Both the position numbers and the translations under genes were made by a program. Positions 44,434 through 56,389 of a stretch of DNA of 64,000 nt are shown in pieces. How positions within the stretch are numbered: position 1 is the first letter of the stretch; each line of letters starts with the position of its first letter. Location: contig NC_081414.1 of NCBI RefSeq assembly GCF_030272615.1, positions 238,489,233-238,553,232 of the forward strand, read 5' to 3'. This stretch comes from Cryptomeria japonica. Lineage: Eukaryota; Streptophyta; Pinopsida; Cupressales; Cupressaceae. Under the pieces are notes generated by a model. The model was not told where the DNA came from. It was given only the letters and a program-made list of their open reading frames with translations, and searched no databases.

Positions 44434-45758
44434 CTTAAATGGATGCTCTGACAAGATATTTTTTAACTAGAACTTATTTATAAACCCAAGTTTAATCACC
44501 ATTGTTGAAAGCAAAGGGAATACTGTAGAGCTCCCTTCAAACCCAATAATGTCAGTACACAATTAACACCACTAGCCTTCAATGCAATGCAGGATGGTGA
44601 AATGGTGAAGTATATAAATCAGCAATTGAGTTAATTTGGCACATAGCCATTGATTGGTATCAAAGGAGCTCTATCAACATATTCCAATAACATATCCGAT
44701 TTTAATTTGTTTGAATAAGATTGGGCATTCACAAAATTGCCTTTATAAATTTTTAGGTTTACTGACATTTAGATTGCTTACAGTGAAGGCCTTACATAGT
44801 GTTAACGTTCTAGATAGTGAAGGCCTTACATAATGTTAACCTTCTAGCTATTGTATTTAGCTAGATCCCACTATCTATAGTTCTATACATTTATAGATCT
44901 TGGTCATATTATGTAACCTTCATGAGAATCTATGACATAACATCATTAACCCAATACAATATTGAAAAAAACATCATTAATCTATTGAATTTCAAAAAGG
45001 CACAAGTGACAGATATATCCAACGGAAGTCAGAAATACAAAACCCTTAACACTATCAGGACCAATTGTATCTTAGAATATGCGGAGAACGGTTATTATGC
45101 CTTGCTCATTTTATAGTACTTAGCTACGTTGATACTATAATTTTTAAACACTTCAGAAGTACCAAAGTGGGTACTATGACCCTCTGTACTTACTTTGGAG
45201 CTTCTGAGCTGTTTAAAAATAATTGTATCAATTTCGATTTAATCCATTGATAAAATGCCCAGGCATAATAATCATTCCTGGGGTATTCTAAGATACAATT
45301 GGTAATAATATTGTTAAAGGTTTTCTATTTCTGATTTCCGTTGGATATATTTGTCAATAATGCTTTTTGAAATTCAAGAAGGTTAACACCATGTAAGGCC
45401 TTCACTGTAAGCATTCTAAAATGTCAGAAAACCTAAAAATTTATTGATACTGATCCCTTACATATGTTACAGGTCTTATGGAGGTAACTTCGTGAATGCA
45501 CAATCTTTTTCAAACAAGTGAGAATCAGGTATGTTATTTGAATATATTGGTAGAGCTCCTTTGATACCAAAAAAAACTAAATTGACTCAACTGTTGATTT
45601 ATGCATTGCATCGAATGCTGGTAGTGTTGATTGTGTACTGACCTTGTTTGGTTTGAAGGGATCTCTACAATATTCTCTTTGCTTTCAATAGTAGTGATCA
45701 AACTTGAGTTTATAAATAGGTTCTAATTAAAAAAAATCTTACCAGAGTATCCATTTAA
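44434..45758. repeat. Large imperfect inverted repeat (foldback)
   Basis: The left arm 44434-45175 and right arm 45186-45758 are reverse complements from the outer ends (TTAAATGGATGCTCTG with CCAGAGTATCCATTTAA) through AGTGAAGGCCTTACAT / ATGTAAGGCCTTCACT to the centre CCAAAGTGGGTAC / GTACTTACTTTGG near 45180. The left arm is about 170 bp longer because of an extra segment around 44810-44985. Mismatch is modest. A transcript would form a very long hairpin. No protein-coding content was recognised. It may be a foldback transposon or a hairpin small-RNA precursor. Confidence 0.85.
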
Positions 45759-46845
45759 CTACATACCATTTAACTAGTAAATGATAATATTAAACAAAGC
45801 CTTGGTTATTTTCAGTTCAGTACTCACTCTCTCTGTAATCTTCTTTAATATGTAGGTCCCCAACCTGACCTACCCAGGCTAGGGAATTCTTACAACAGTC
45901 CCCCAGAGACAACGGTGCCAGACTCTTTTTACCTTCCAATAGATTTTAAATACATTCCAACACTTTTTACACAAGAAGACAAATTCTTCAACGTTCGTGG
46001 AAACCTTTTAAAAGTACATTCATATATATTGGAAGGAAAAAAGGTCATATGCTAATCTGGTGGCTCTTATGCATCTGTGCTCTTCTCGTTAAGTCGCTTG
46101 TAGTGTCTGTCTAAGAATCGAAGAAACACACCTCGACTAGAAAAATTAATATATAGCACGATCACATTAGTATAAATGGCAAAGTAATTGTTGTTCTTAC
46201 AAATTAAGACAAAATTAGTTTGCCAAAAACCATAACATGAATAATGGGCATACCTGTATACGTTGAGAATATATCTTATAAAATCATAATACGTTGAGAA
46301 TGTTGTTGTTGTTATAAAATCGAAATAAATTGGCCTTCAGAGCCATAATATGAATACTGGGCATACCTGTATACGTTGAGAATATTTCTTATCATAACAG
46401 TTTTTCTCTCCTGTTGGGAGTTGTCCCATCTGTTATCCAAAAGCTATCCAAAACATTAAAAACAAATCTTTAGGATGGCATGCGCCACCAAAAGATATTT
46501 TCATTGAGATCTTGATATTGGCACATTCTAGGGAATTTGATTTTGTGTTAAATGCAATAAGCTTTTCTATAATCGTAGAGTAATAAAATAAAATAAAGAT
46601 GTGTAGAAAAATGAAATTACTGCTGCCTGAGTTGATAGCTGTAAGGATTTTTTAGAGAAAGCATTTCTGTGATGTTGAAATTATGTTACTCAAAACTCAA
46701 TTTATAGATTTATATTTTTAGAGAATTTTTAGATCAAATTCTGTCATTCACAAGAATACTATTGAAATTGTATATCAATATGAGAATGCGAAAGGTGACT
46801 GCGAAAAAAGGCGACTGCGGCTACACATCTTAGCTCGGCTCTATT
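45759..46845. other. Noncoding stretch with a short direct repeat
   Basis: GGGCATACCTGTATACGTTGAGAATAT-type sequence occurs at about 46244 and 46357, a spacing of about 113 bp. The rest shows no gene. Confidence 0.45.
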
Positions 46846-47068
46846 AACAGAAAGAACAGCAACTCTTAATTTTATCCACAGAAGGTAGAGGGGGCTTACT
46901 GTGCTCGAGATTTGAGGTAGCGTTTGCCGGGCTCTTGGCTGAAGTAGAAGGATCTGAATCCAAAAGACCAGCAATACTTTCGTCCTTTGCATGAGATCCA
47001 GGAAAAACATTTGCACCAAAACCCTTAGCACCGGTGGAGTCATCACAGTAGATAGCCCAGCAATACAT
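46846..47068 (-). pseudogene. Possible terminal exon fragment of a host-like gene
   Basis: A 74-codon minus frame: MYCWAIYCDDSTGAKGFGAN, later DSDPSTSAKSPANAT, ending VDKIKSCCSFC. Composition is protein-like, and the Cys-rich C-terminus recalls lipid-modified plant proteins, but I do not recognise the family. The frame has a stop shortly upstream, so it could be a last exon, a pseudogene piece or chance. It lies 330 bp before the LINE ORF1 on the other strand. Confidence 0.2.
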
Positions 47069-47393
47069 GAGGCCGAATCTGAGGAAGCCTCATCCTAGAT
47101 TGATTGGAAGAAACATCGCACCCCAGGGCAATCCGAGAAGAAGATTTCATGGAATGCACATAATGTTGACAGCGTAGAGACATCCGAGTAGGGTTACGGC
47201 ATAGGCGCAACTTCGTTGCAAATTTTTTTGCCTCTTCTGGCTGTCTTTTTTCTTGGCGTGTTCAAATCATTTCCCTGAATCTTTCAACAATGGCGGCAGC
47301 AGAAGATTTACAGCTTGTTTTTCATTTCTTCTTGTCTTCAGAAGGCTTTGAGTTTTAGAGAGGAGGTGCGAGTGTTCGAGAGGAGCGCTCACC

Positions 47394-49319
47394 ATGCAGT
47401 CGCGGAGGTGCTGGGGAGATGAGGCGGTGGCAGATCCGCCTCCTCCCAAAGATCCATTTGGCAGGCACGCAGGACACACTCCACAGTGGGTTTTTCGTGG
47501 AGGAAAATGGGTTGATGCCCTAGTTTCACCTGCTTGCAATGGCTGGGGAATCACATCTGAGTTTCTTTCCTCTGCGTATTTCAAAGGGTTTTTTCGGCAA
47601 AATGGAAATCGGGGTAAAAATTTGAGAAATTGGCAGAAGAATGGCCAAAAGCAGTTTCATCATGCTAGGGTTTTTGATAATAACGCTCAGCTTGGCCTGC
47701 CGAGAGACTCTGCTAATTCACAGCCATTAAAAAAGAGCTCGGAAGGTCAAGATCCGAATGTTGTTTTGCCCTCACAACCTGCTTCGTCCCCAGTTCCGTT
47801 AATTGATGCCTCAGATGTTACTTTAGGAAAGAAGGCGCATGATCTTCGAGCTTTGGCAGTTGTTATCCAAGTTTGGGGTGACTCTCTTCCTTTGTCTAAG
47901 CTCCATTATAAAATACATGCACATTGGTATGGCACTTTATATTTTCATGTTCTCTCTGCAAGTTCGTTCATTGTTATTTTTGATTCTATATCTGCTAGAG
48001 ATAAGGCATTGTGTGTTCCATTTTTTTGGCTTGGAAAAAATCTGATCTTTGTAGAAACTTGGAAGCCCTTTCTCGCTTCCTCTAGGGTTGGTCCAAAACA
48101 AGTCCCCACCTGGTTTAAACTTCCTTTGCTACCATCCGAATTTGTTGAATTTGATATTTTAACTAAGATTGGGGATTCTTTTGGCAAATTTCTGTTGTCT
48201 CATTCGGCATTTGAGGATGGGGTAGTGATGGTAAAAATTTGTGTTTTAATTTCACCTAAACTTTCTCCACTGAAGTTTTGTAATATTCGGTCTCCTTTTG
48301 GTCTTTGGCATCAAAATTTATTAAAAGATTCTAGGAATTTTGGCTGTTCTTCGGTGACTATGGACTCTCCTCTGTTTTTTCACATGAAAACCATACAATT
48401 TGGCTGAGGTTTTATTGATTCCTCTTTTGATAGGGATGCGGAGTTGTTTGTTTAGAGTAAGAACCGTTTAGATATATCTGTTGCTAATTTACCTCCCCCT
48501 AAAAAGGCTACGTTCATACCTGAAGCTTCGGCAGAGGCTTCTCTGCGTTCTATTCCTCCCCTGAGGACTGGGTGTGTGAAGGGTTCTTTTTTGAATAATT
48601 CTAATATTGCTAATGATTCTTTACCTACGGGAAAGTCTTTTGCTGAGCTTGGGAAAGTTTTAGAGTCTGAGATACAATTTCCTAAAGGGCTGAATACCTC
48701 AGAACATCCTGGGGATGTTGATGTTTTCCCAGATGAGCAGCTTATTGCTCAGGTGCAAGATATTGCTAATACAAATAAGGTCTCTCTCAATTCTGATCTT
48801 GCCAATAAAGTGATCTCTTCAATCTCAGTTGATTTGGGTACTTTGAAAAATGACTTGGCTACTTTTCCCACTACAAACTCCTTTGATGTTCTTAATCTGG
48901 ATAAAACTATAGTGACATCAGATCCTGGGCCATCTTCGGCTCACATTCTTCTGGATAAGGTAGAGGGTCGAGTGGCTTCAACTCTAGAGAATAGATTTCC
49001 TCCAGAAACTCCTTTGGGCAATTGTGGTCTTCCTATAGTACAAACCCCTCTTTCTCCCACATTGTCAACTCTTGGGAAAAGAGGCCATAAACCCAAATCT
49101 GTTAAAACTAATCTTGAAATTGATGTAGGAATTCAGTCAACTCTTCTTTCCTCTTTGGAAACTTCTAGAAAGAAGAGATCCAAAAAACCCTTTAGTCCAC
49201 CAGTCACAAGAGGCTTGGTGACTAAGCGTAGTCTTCACAAGACCTTTTTGGCAAGTAAGGTTTCTCCGATTTCTTTGGAAATCTCGAGGGGAGCAGATGC
49301 CTCCCCTCAAGGCCAATGA
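47394..49319 (+). pseudogene. LINE ORF1 with DUF4283-like domain
   Basis: One frame of about 640 codons with only two interruptions: TGA 48405-48407 after KTIQFG, and a TAG about 15 codons later after ELFV. Residues about 150-250 carry VIQVWGDSLPLSKLHYKI, then CVPFFWLGKNLIFVETWKPF and VPTWFKLPLLPSEF, the DUF4283-type domain of plant L1 ORF1 proteins, thought to bind nucleic acid. The second half (48576-49319) is Ser/Asp-rich and ends in a basic region with KKRSKKPFSPPVTRG. It overlaps the start of ORF2 by 4 bases (ATGA). Confidence 0.75.
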
Positions 49320-50818
49320 GGATTTTATCCTGGAATGTTAGGGGCTTAAATGCCCCTAACAAGCGATGCTTGATAAAGTCACAATTGGACTTAATGAAGT
49401 GTGATGTGTTCATGATTCAAGAAACTAAGTTAAATCTCTCTTTGGCTGATAGGTTATTCTCTTCTTGGAAAGCATGGAATTTTTGTGCTTCTCCCTCTTC
49501 CACTGCTTCTGGGGGTCTTGCGTTTCATTGCAAAGATTCTAGTGTTCATTTCTCATTAATTGCTTCTTCATCCAACTGGATGCTTGGTCTGGTCAAAAGT
49601 AGGATATCTAACTTAAAATTTTGGATCTTTAATGTTTATGGGCCATCTGGGGTTTTAGAAAAAAGAAACCTTTGGGAATTTTTGGCTTCCCTTGCTGCCC
49701 CACTGTGCAATGTTTTTCTAATTTTGGGGGGGGGATTTTAATGCAATTACTAGTTTGAATGAAAAGGCTGGGGGAATCATCCCTAAAAAGCATTCTATGT
49801 CAGATTTTTGCTTCTTCATTCAGTCTTTAAATTTGGTTGATTGTAAATTGCTTAATGGGACATTTGCATGGACCAACATGCATAGGGACTTTTGCCAAAT
49901 TGCTGAGAGACTAGATCATTTTCTGGTTTCAAAAAATTGGTTCAGTTCGGCACAAGACTTTGTTTCCTCAGTTCTCCCCTTTACTGGCTCTGGTCATCTT
50001 CCTATTCAGTTTACTATTTTTGAGGATAGGGCTCCTCGGAAGTTACCCTTTAAGTTTGAGCCAATGTGGTTTTGGGATCAATCTTTCCTACCTTCATTAA
50101 AGCAATGGTGGCGTTCTGCTCCATTCTTTCCTGGATCCCAGATGTTTCAGCTTGTTAAGAAGATGGGTTTCTTAAAACATAAGATTAAGGTGTGGAATGT
50201 ATCACATTTCAAGAACATTTTTGGGGAAAAGGCTAGAATTCAAGAAGAAATTGAACAAATTAATAAGACCGTTATGGCTTTAGGAATGTCCTCTCTTTTG
50301 TATGATAGGTTGAAGTTGTTGAACTTTCAACTTTCTGAGACTTTGGCTAGGGAAGAATCTTATTGGAGGCAGAAGTCTAGAGATCTTTGGCTTTCCGATG
50401 GGGATAGAAATACTAAGTTTTTTCACTCCTCGACCAAGCTCAAGAGGCAACGTAATCGAATTTCTTGCATTACTGACTCTAATGGAAACAATTTGGTAGA
50501 TGAGGAAGAGATTGCTTTTGAAGTTGTTAGGTTCTATAAGTCAATTCTTACAACGGACCCCGTTGCGTTAGATAATGAGATTGTGAAATCAATCCCCTCT
50601 TTAGTTTCTCAAGAAGATAATAAGAAGCTTATGGCTTCCTTTACTCTAGCTGAACTGAAAGAGATAGTCTTCTCCATGCATCCGGAGAAGGCCCTGGGTT
50701 CGGATGGGTTTACGACACTATTCTTTCAAAAGTGTTGGGAGATTATAGAGAATGACATATTGCTAGCCTTGGAGGAATCTAGAAGAAATAGGTCTATTCT
50801 TAGAGAGCTTAATACTAC
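49316..50818 (+). pseudogene. LINE ORF2: endonuclease and truncated RT
   Basis: Begins MRILSWNVRGLN (metal-site Asn of the APE endonuclease), then FMIQETKL (Glu). The GGDFN motif follows at 49726, but a run of nine G shifts the frame; eight would keep it. It continues as ITSLNEKAGGI, LVDCKLLNGTFAWTN, ERLDHFLVS and TGSGHLPIQF (catalytic-site variant of SDH). A linker with DGDRNTKFFHSS and a coiled coil precedes RT, which starts ALGSDGFTTLFFQKCWEII and stops at the LTR junction. It would nick DNA and prime reverse transcription, but lacks the RT catalytic motifs. Confidence 0.8.
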
Positions 50819-52722
50819 TGTAATATCCCACTAATTTTTTTTTTGTTTTTTTAGGCCAATAGCAATTCATCTACAACAATTAACCCATTAAGGTTAGAGT
50901 AATAAGCAAAACAATTGAAAGGGAACCCTTCCACCTTTTGTTCACCAAGAGCCCAGACTGGGAGGGTGAGAGAATACGGTGTTTCAGGGATCATCAGCAT
51001 CAATAAACAAACTAAAAATTACAATTGCATGGGCGGCAAGCCATCCCCTTCGGCCTATCTAGCAGGATAGAAACTAAACTTCTTGGCGGTGAATCGACCA
51101 AGGGAAAGATTACAAGAAACAGAAGTTCAAACACTCTACCGCGTATTTAAGCAGGAGGACATTACATTAATAATCACTCTACCACATATTTCGGCGGGAG
51201 GACCAAAAACATTGAACTTATCACTCAACCACTTATTCAACAGGAGGATTGAAAATTACAAATTATTGCATATCAGGTGGCAAGCCAGCCTCTTCCACTT
51301 ATTCAACGGGATGAGAATTACAAGAGAGAACTGGTTAGTAGTACTACTACCTAACCTTACAATAATAGAAAAGATAGAAGGAGAGTAATGCAGATTTCTG
51401 TAGTAAAGATATAAATTTCTGTTACAACCAAATCTGCAGGCTGGAAACACAGACTAGTAGCTCAGATAAATGCCAAAATATTCATATCTCCCTCATTTCA
51501 CATCTGATTTAGCTCAAACTAGTCCCAAACCCACCGTACAACATATGCAATGCTAACCAATCAAAACAACACCCCAAAAAGACCCTTATTTATTTTGCAT
51601 GCATCCCAATGCAAGGCAAAAAACCCACGCCTAGAATAGGAATTTTGATTTTGCATAATTAATTCAAAACTCAAACAAACATGCTAAAAACTTACAAACT
51701 TATTTGCCAGTGCTTGGAAGGAAGATAGGATTGATACACATAACTGTCAGATGCTCCAGCAGAGAGATGTGAGCAAAAATATGCTTCAGCCACAGGCAAA
51801 ACCAGCAAGTACAGAATCATTGCAACACCAAGATGTCAATGGCAAAGCTCTGAAAATGGTAGAGGAATACAAGGCATAGCTAGGTACTATATTTCAAGTA
51901 CAAACCGGGAAGCACTAGGGAGACGCACTCCGAAGCCTCAAGTTCTGTCACCAATCCAGCAGCATAACATTACAGATTTTCAAGATGATGCAAATGGGAA
52001 CCCAAGCCTCATATTTATAACTTCATTCATCAAATTCAAATGACATCCCTCCAAATTCCACGCTTGCATTTGAATTTCATTTCCACTTACATGTGGACCC
52101 AAGTGTAGCGCCCATTCTCCTAAGTCAAAACTCATGCCCAAGAAGGGGGAGGACCCACGTTGGACACTTAGGCACATAATGGCAATGTAAAGTGAAATAA
52201 TATCCCTTTTAAAAATATTTCACATTCCATAAAATAACTGAATTTCACCCAAACTTAGGATTAAACAGGCATTAATCCCAAATTTAATAAACCAGTAGCC
52301 AATAAATAGATTAATTAAATATTAACCTTAGGATAAGGAAATAATATTTAATTATGTTGCAAATGTCTCCCGCACTGATTATTATCACCACCAAGATGAA
52401 ACTGAGCCTAGACAACCACAGACTGCTATAGAATTCAGACCCTTGTCTACTGCCAAAAATAGAAATGTGCCACCCAGCCACTTACTAAAAATAGTAAGTC
52501 AATAATTAATGCTCAGAAAAATATGATCATCACGTCCAGAGGCAAAGCAAGGAGTTCTCAGTAGGACAGTGGCACCAGAATGGTCATCCCCTGACTTACT
52601 AAAAATAGTAAGTCCTCGTTTCATCGATGCTAGACCCTGATTACTCATTCCACCTAGCCTACGAGTCTCAAGAATAGGCTAATGGACCACTGAAAGAACA
52701 TCAATGAGAAGGGGACATTACA
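50819..52722 (-). repeat. 3' LTR of chromovirus
   Basis: The plus strand runs from TGTAATATCCCAC to GGGGACATTACA, so the minus strand starts TGTAATGTCCCC and ends GGGATATTACA. The first 250 bp match 57583-57834. No convincing coding content was seen. The flanking five bases 50814-50818 (ACTAC) would be the TSD; the partner is outside the window. Confidence 0.85.
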
Positions 52723-52738
52723 GTCCGCCCTCCCCAAA
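52723..52738 (-). other. Polypurine tract of chromovirus
   Basis: The minus strand reads TTTGGGGAGGGCGGAC directly before the LTR start. Confidence 0.75.
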
Positions 52739-52757
52739 ATCGCTTGTCCTCAAGCAA

Positions 52758-53260
52758 CTATAAGGCTGGATGCAATAGAATCTCCTCATTCTCCCACATA
52801 GCATCCTCTGCTTGTAGATTCTTCCATTTGATCAAGTATTCCCTGATCACTCTTCTCCTCAAAGTTCGCTCCCTGAATTCAAGGACAGCTTCTGGAACCA
52901 AAACCAACTCTCCCTCCTCATCAAGTGGAGGTAGCTTAGCTAAAGCAACTACATTATGTCCCAAAGCCTTCTTAAGGCAAGACACATGAAATACATTATG
53001 GATTCTGCTGCTTGCTGGTAATTCCAACTCATAAGCCACTTCTCCAACCCTTCTGCTGACTCTGAAAGGCCCATAGAATCAAGGTTTCAATTTCTCAACC
53101 CCACTCTTCTTGAGAGTAGATTGCTTGTAAGGTTGAAGCCTCAAATAAACCATGTCACCCACCTCAAAGGTGCGCTCAATACGCTGCTGATCAACATACA
53201 ACTTCTGTTGATTCTGTGCATGTTGGAGATTGTCCCTCAAGATTCTCAAAATATCCTGAC
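52758..53260 (-). pseudogene. Integrase C-terminus and chromodomain
   Basis: Read from 53260: YVDQQRIERTFEVGDMVYLR, FYGPFRVSRRVGEVAYELEL (GPY/F module), IHNVFHVSCLKKALG, then the chromodomain with RRRVIREYLIKWKNLQAEDA and MWENEEIL near 52860-52780. Chromodomains of this class bind histone marks and direct integration. One stop lies between the GPY/F module's start and 53110. The chromodomain itself is open to its stop at 52758. Confidence 0.8.
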
Positions 53261-53912
53261 TTTGCTACATCATATCTTTTGCCTGAGGGGTTCTGCTATC
53301 ACCAAATACCAAGTCTGCGAAGCTAGGAGCTTCATAACCATATAGTGCCATGAATGGTGACATCCGAATGGACATGTGATAGGAAGAATTGTAACAATAC
53401 TCCCCTAGGTGAAGCCACCTCCCCAAGTATTCTGCTATTCTGAGACATAGTTTCTGAGATAACCTTCCACCCACTTATTCACTATCTCAGTTTGTCCATC
53501 AGTTTGGGGGTGATAACTAGTGCTTGGATTGAGCACAGTACCACACAATCTGAAAATTTCCTACCAAAAGGCACTTAGGAACTTTTTGTCCCTATCACTC
53601 ACAATGTTCTTTGGTAAACCATGCAATCTGAATACCTCTCGGAAGAACACTTCAACAACTTGTGCTGCTGTAAAAGAGCTGGTAATGGTGAAGAAATGAG
53701 CAAACTTTGTAAGTCTGTCCACCACCACATAAATACTATCTTTTCCTTGAACCCGAGGCAACCCCATGATGAAATCCATGGAAATACTTTCCCATTTTTG
53801 ACCGGGAATAGGCAAGGGTTGTAACAAACCAGCAGGTAGAGTGTGCTCATCCTTGTTCTTCTGACATGTATGACACTCTTTTTTACTTCAAAACATCATT
53901 TTTAAGCCCTTT
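53261..53912 (-). pseudogene. Chromovirus integrase core
   Basis: LLQPLPIPGQKWESISMDFI (first Asp), VVVDRLTKFAHF, GLPKNIVSDRDKKF (second Asp), then a stop in FW-stop-EIFRL at 53561, [20 protein letters not shown] (Glu) and, shifted in frame near 53470, LHLGEYCYNSSYHMSIRMSP and LYGYEAPSF. The DDE residues are all present, but a nonsense codon and a frameshift interrupt it. HTCQKNKDEHTL near 53870 is the Cys part of the zinc domain. Confidence 0.8.
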
Positions 53913-55001
53913 CTAAGAGAATCTCTCCCGGATCTGCTTGTATGTCTTGAAATAACCTTGGTGACTAGCAAGGGGAATGTCATGGAAGGTCTGCAAAATC
54001 TTCTCTTTTAACTTAGATTTAGGTACTATGAAGATTCTTCCCTTGTATAGTATCAATCCTTCAACCAATTTGTACCTTTCATCATGAAAAGTACCCTCTA
54101 CAAGACTGATTGCAAACTGATTTTTGGCATAATCAGCAAGCAATAACTCTTTCCAACCAGTAGTAAGCTCGTAGAGTGAGCTCAAATGGGGCCTTTGTGA
54201 TAAGGCATCTACTACCAAATTGTTTTTCCCTTTTACATACTCAATATCAAATTCGTAAGCTTGTAGCTTACTCACCCATTTATGTTGTCTCTCAATCAGA
54301 TCCTTTTGGTGCATGAAGTGCTTAAGACTGTTGTGGTCAGTCTTGACAATAAGCTTACTTTCCACCAAATATTGTCTGAATTTTGCAAGTGCATGCATTA
54401 TGGCAAGCATTTCCTTGTCATAAATGGAGTATAGTCTCTCAGGACCTCTCAACTTTCTGCTCTCAAAAACTATAGGGTGCTTATCCTGCATGAGGACTGC
54501 ACCAACACCTTCTCCAGATGCATCACATTGTAGTTCAAATGGCCTGGTAAAATTGGGCAATGCTAAAACTGGGCAGGAGCTCATGATCCTCTTAAACTGC
54601 TCAAATGTTGTCTGTGCCTTCTCAGACCACTCAAAGGCCCCTTTCTTGGTAAGATCTGTAAGGGGGCCAGCCAACTGAGAGTATCCCTTTACAAATTTCT
54701 GATAGAATCCACACAATCCCAAAAATCCTCTCAAATGTATTATGTTTTCTGGAGTAGGCCAATCGATGATAGCCCTAATCTTTTCAGGGTCTACCTTCAC
54801 ACCACCTGCACTGATGATGTGACCCAGGTAGAGCAACTCTTCCATCCCAAATTCACACTTGGATTCCTTGGCGAACATGGACTTAGGTTCTAGTATGCCC
54901 AACACTTCATCCAACTTCCTAAGATGCTCTTCCCATGATCTGCTGAAAATCAAGATGTCATCAAAAAATATCAACACAAACTTCCTCCACTGTTCATGCA
55001 T
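53913..55001 (-). pseudogene. Chromovirus RT C-terminal half and RNase H
   Basis: Frame of 362 codons in a different frame from the RT N-terminal half. It starts at the catalytic motif: [20 protein letters not shown] (FFDD in place of YxDD), then YLGHIISAGGVKVDPEKI, LRGFLGLCGFYQKFV. RNase H: FELQCDASGEGVGAVL (Asp), RLYSIYDKEMLAIMHAL (Glu), IVKTDHNSLKHFM (Asp), NNLVVDALSQRP (Asp). All four acidic residues are kept. It then runs into HQGYFKTYKQIRERF, the integrase zinc region. Confidence 0.85.
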
Positions 55002-56368
55002 GACTGGAATGTAGTAGGAGCATTAGTCAAACCAAAGGGCATGACTAATAACTCAAAGTGCCCAAAGTGGCACTTGAAAGCAATCTTCTCCACATTTGAA
55101 GCTCTCATCCTAATCTGATGGTACCCCGATCTGAGGTCGATTTTGGAAAAGAACACTACCCCATGTAGCTCATCAATGAGCTCATCAATCCTCGGAATAG
55201 GATACTGATTCTTGATGGTCTTCTGATTCAGCGCTCTATAATCCACACACATGCGCATGGTCCCATCCTTCTTTCTCACCAGAACAACAGTCGAAGCAAA
55301 GGGACTTTTGCTAGGCCGGATGTAGCCCATGCCAAGCAATTCCTGAATTGCTTTCTCGATCTCATCTTTCTGCTTTTTGGGGTATCGGTAAGGAGTAGTC
55401 ATGATTGGCTTAGCTCCTTCCTCAAGCTCAATAATGTGTTCAACACCTCTTTCAGGAGGTCTACCAGGAGGTGGCTTTTTGAACACCTTGCTTCTTTTAG
55501 TTATCAAAGCTTGAATGTCTTCAGGATACTTTTTGTGCTCTTGTTGTGGTTCTGAAGGTATCACCACAATATTGCTCTTATCTTTGACCATTGCTGAAAT
55601 GTCTGAGGAATAATTGCCCTTATCCACCAATGGATTGGAAGGCATTATCAAACACTCTGCTGCCCACTCCACCTGATTATGGCGGATCAGCCTTTCCATT
55701 CTTTTCAAGGATACAACCTTAAGTCCCCCATGTGACATTCCTCTCAAAACTACATTTTTCCCTTCAGACATGAATTTCAGCTCCATGGTTTGTAAGCTTA
55801 GTATGATCTCACCAAGAGATCTCAACCATTGAATCCTGAGGACTGCATCATTAGTCCCTCCAATGCTTACCACAAAGAAATCATCTCTGATTTCATGATT
55901 TCCCAACTTCAGAGACATGTTGGAAATCATTCTATTATAGGATATAGTAGAGCCATCTGCTACCATGACTTTGAAGCCCTCAACTTCCTTTGCCACTAGT
56001 CCCTTTTTTGCAACAATTCTTTCATCAATGAAGTTGTGTGTTGCACTTGTGTCAATGAGAGCTATGACACGATGCTCCCCAATCACACCCTGAACTCTGA
56101 AAGACTCATTCTTGTGAATGCTTGAGAGTTGAGCAACCACTCCTCTATCTTCTGACCCAAATTCGGGCCCTTCAGGAGCCTCTTCATACTCGCTGTCCTC
56201 AACTTCAGTCTGCTGTTCTGAAATTTCAGAATCTGATCCATCTCTGAAATAGCCTTCCATTTGATGTAAATTCCCCTTTCCATGGCACCTATTCCTGGGA
56301 ACCCAAGGTTCTCTGCAAGAATAGCATAGATTCTTTCTCCGGAGCTCTTGACGGAGCCCATCATCCAT
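54971..56368 (-). pseudogene. Chromovirus zinc knuckle, protease and RT N-terminal half
   Basis: 465 codons. The zinc knuckle is near the start ([19 protein letters not shown]; the usual His before the third Cys is Asn). Protease: [18 protein letters not shown], with DTSA instead of DSGA, a Gly to Ser change at the active site. [60 protein letters not shown] (motif A Asp), [15 protein letters not shown]. The frame then shifts by one base near 54990, and the catalytic motif is in frame 55001-53913. It is therefore inactive as a single polyprotein. Confidence 0.85.
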
Positions 56369-56389
56369 TCACGGAGGTAACCTCTTGGT

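Larger units (their letters stand above)
47394..50818 (+). mobile_element. LINE with ORF1, endonuclease and RT start, cut by chromovirus
   Basis: ORF1 (47394-49319), then ORF2 beginning at 49316 with an APE-type endonuclease and the first part of RT. It is interrupted at 50819 by the LTR of a chromovirus; the rest would lie beyond the window. About 300 bp before ORF1 is probably its 5' UTR. It belongs to a different family from the LINEs with the extra downstream ORF, as far as the available parts can be compared. Confidence 0.8.

Noticed and set aside
46759-47046. Overlapping minus-strand ORF of 95 codons
   Set aside because: It conflicts with the better-looking frame 46846-47068, and its Leu/Val-rich composition shows no motif.
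51083-52177. ORFs within the chromovirus LTR
   Set aside because: LTR sequence is normally noncoding, and none of these frames shows a domain.
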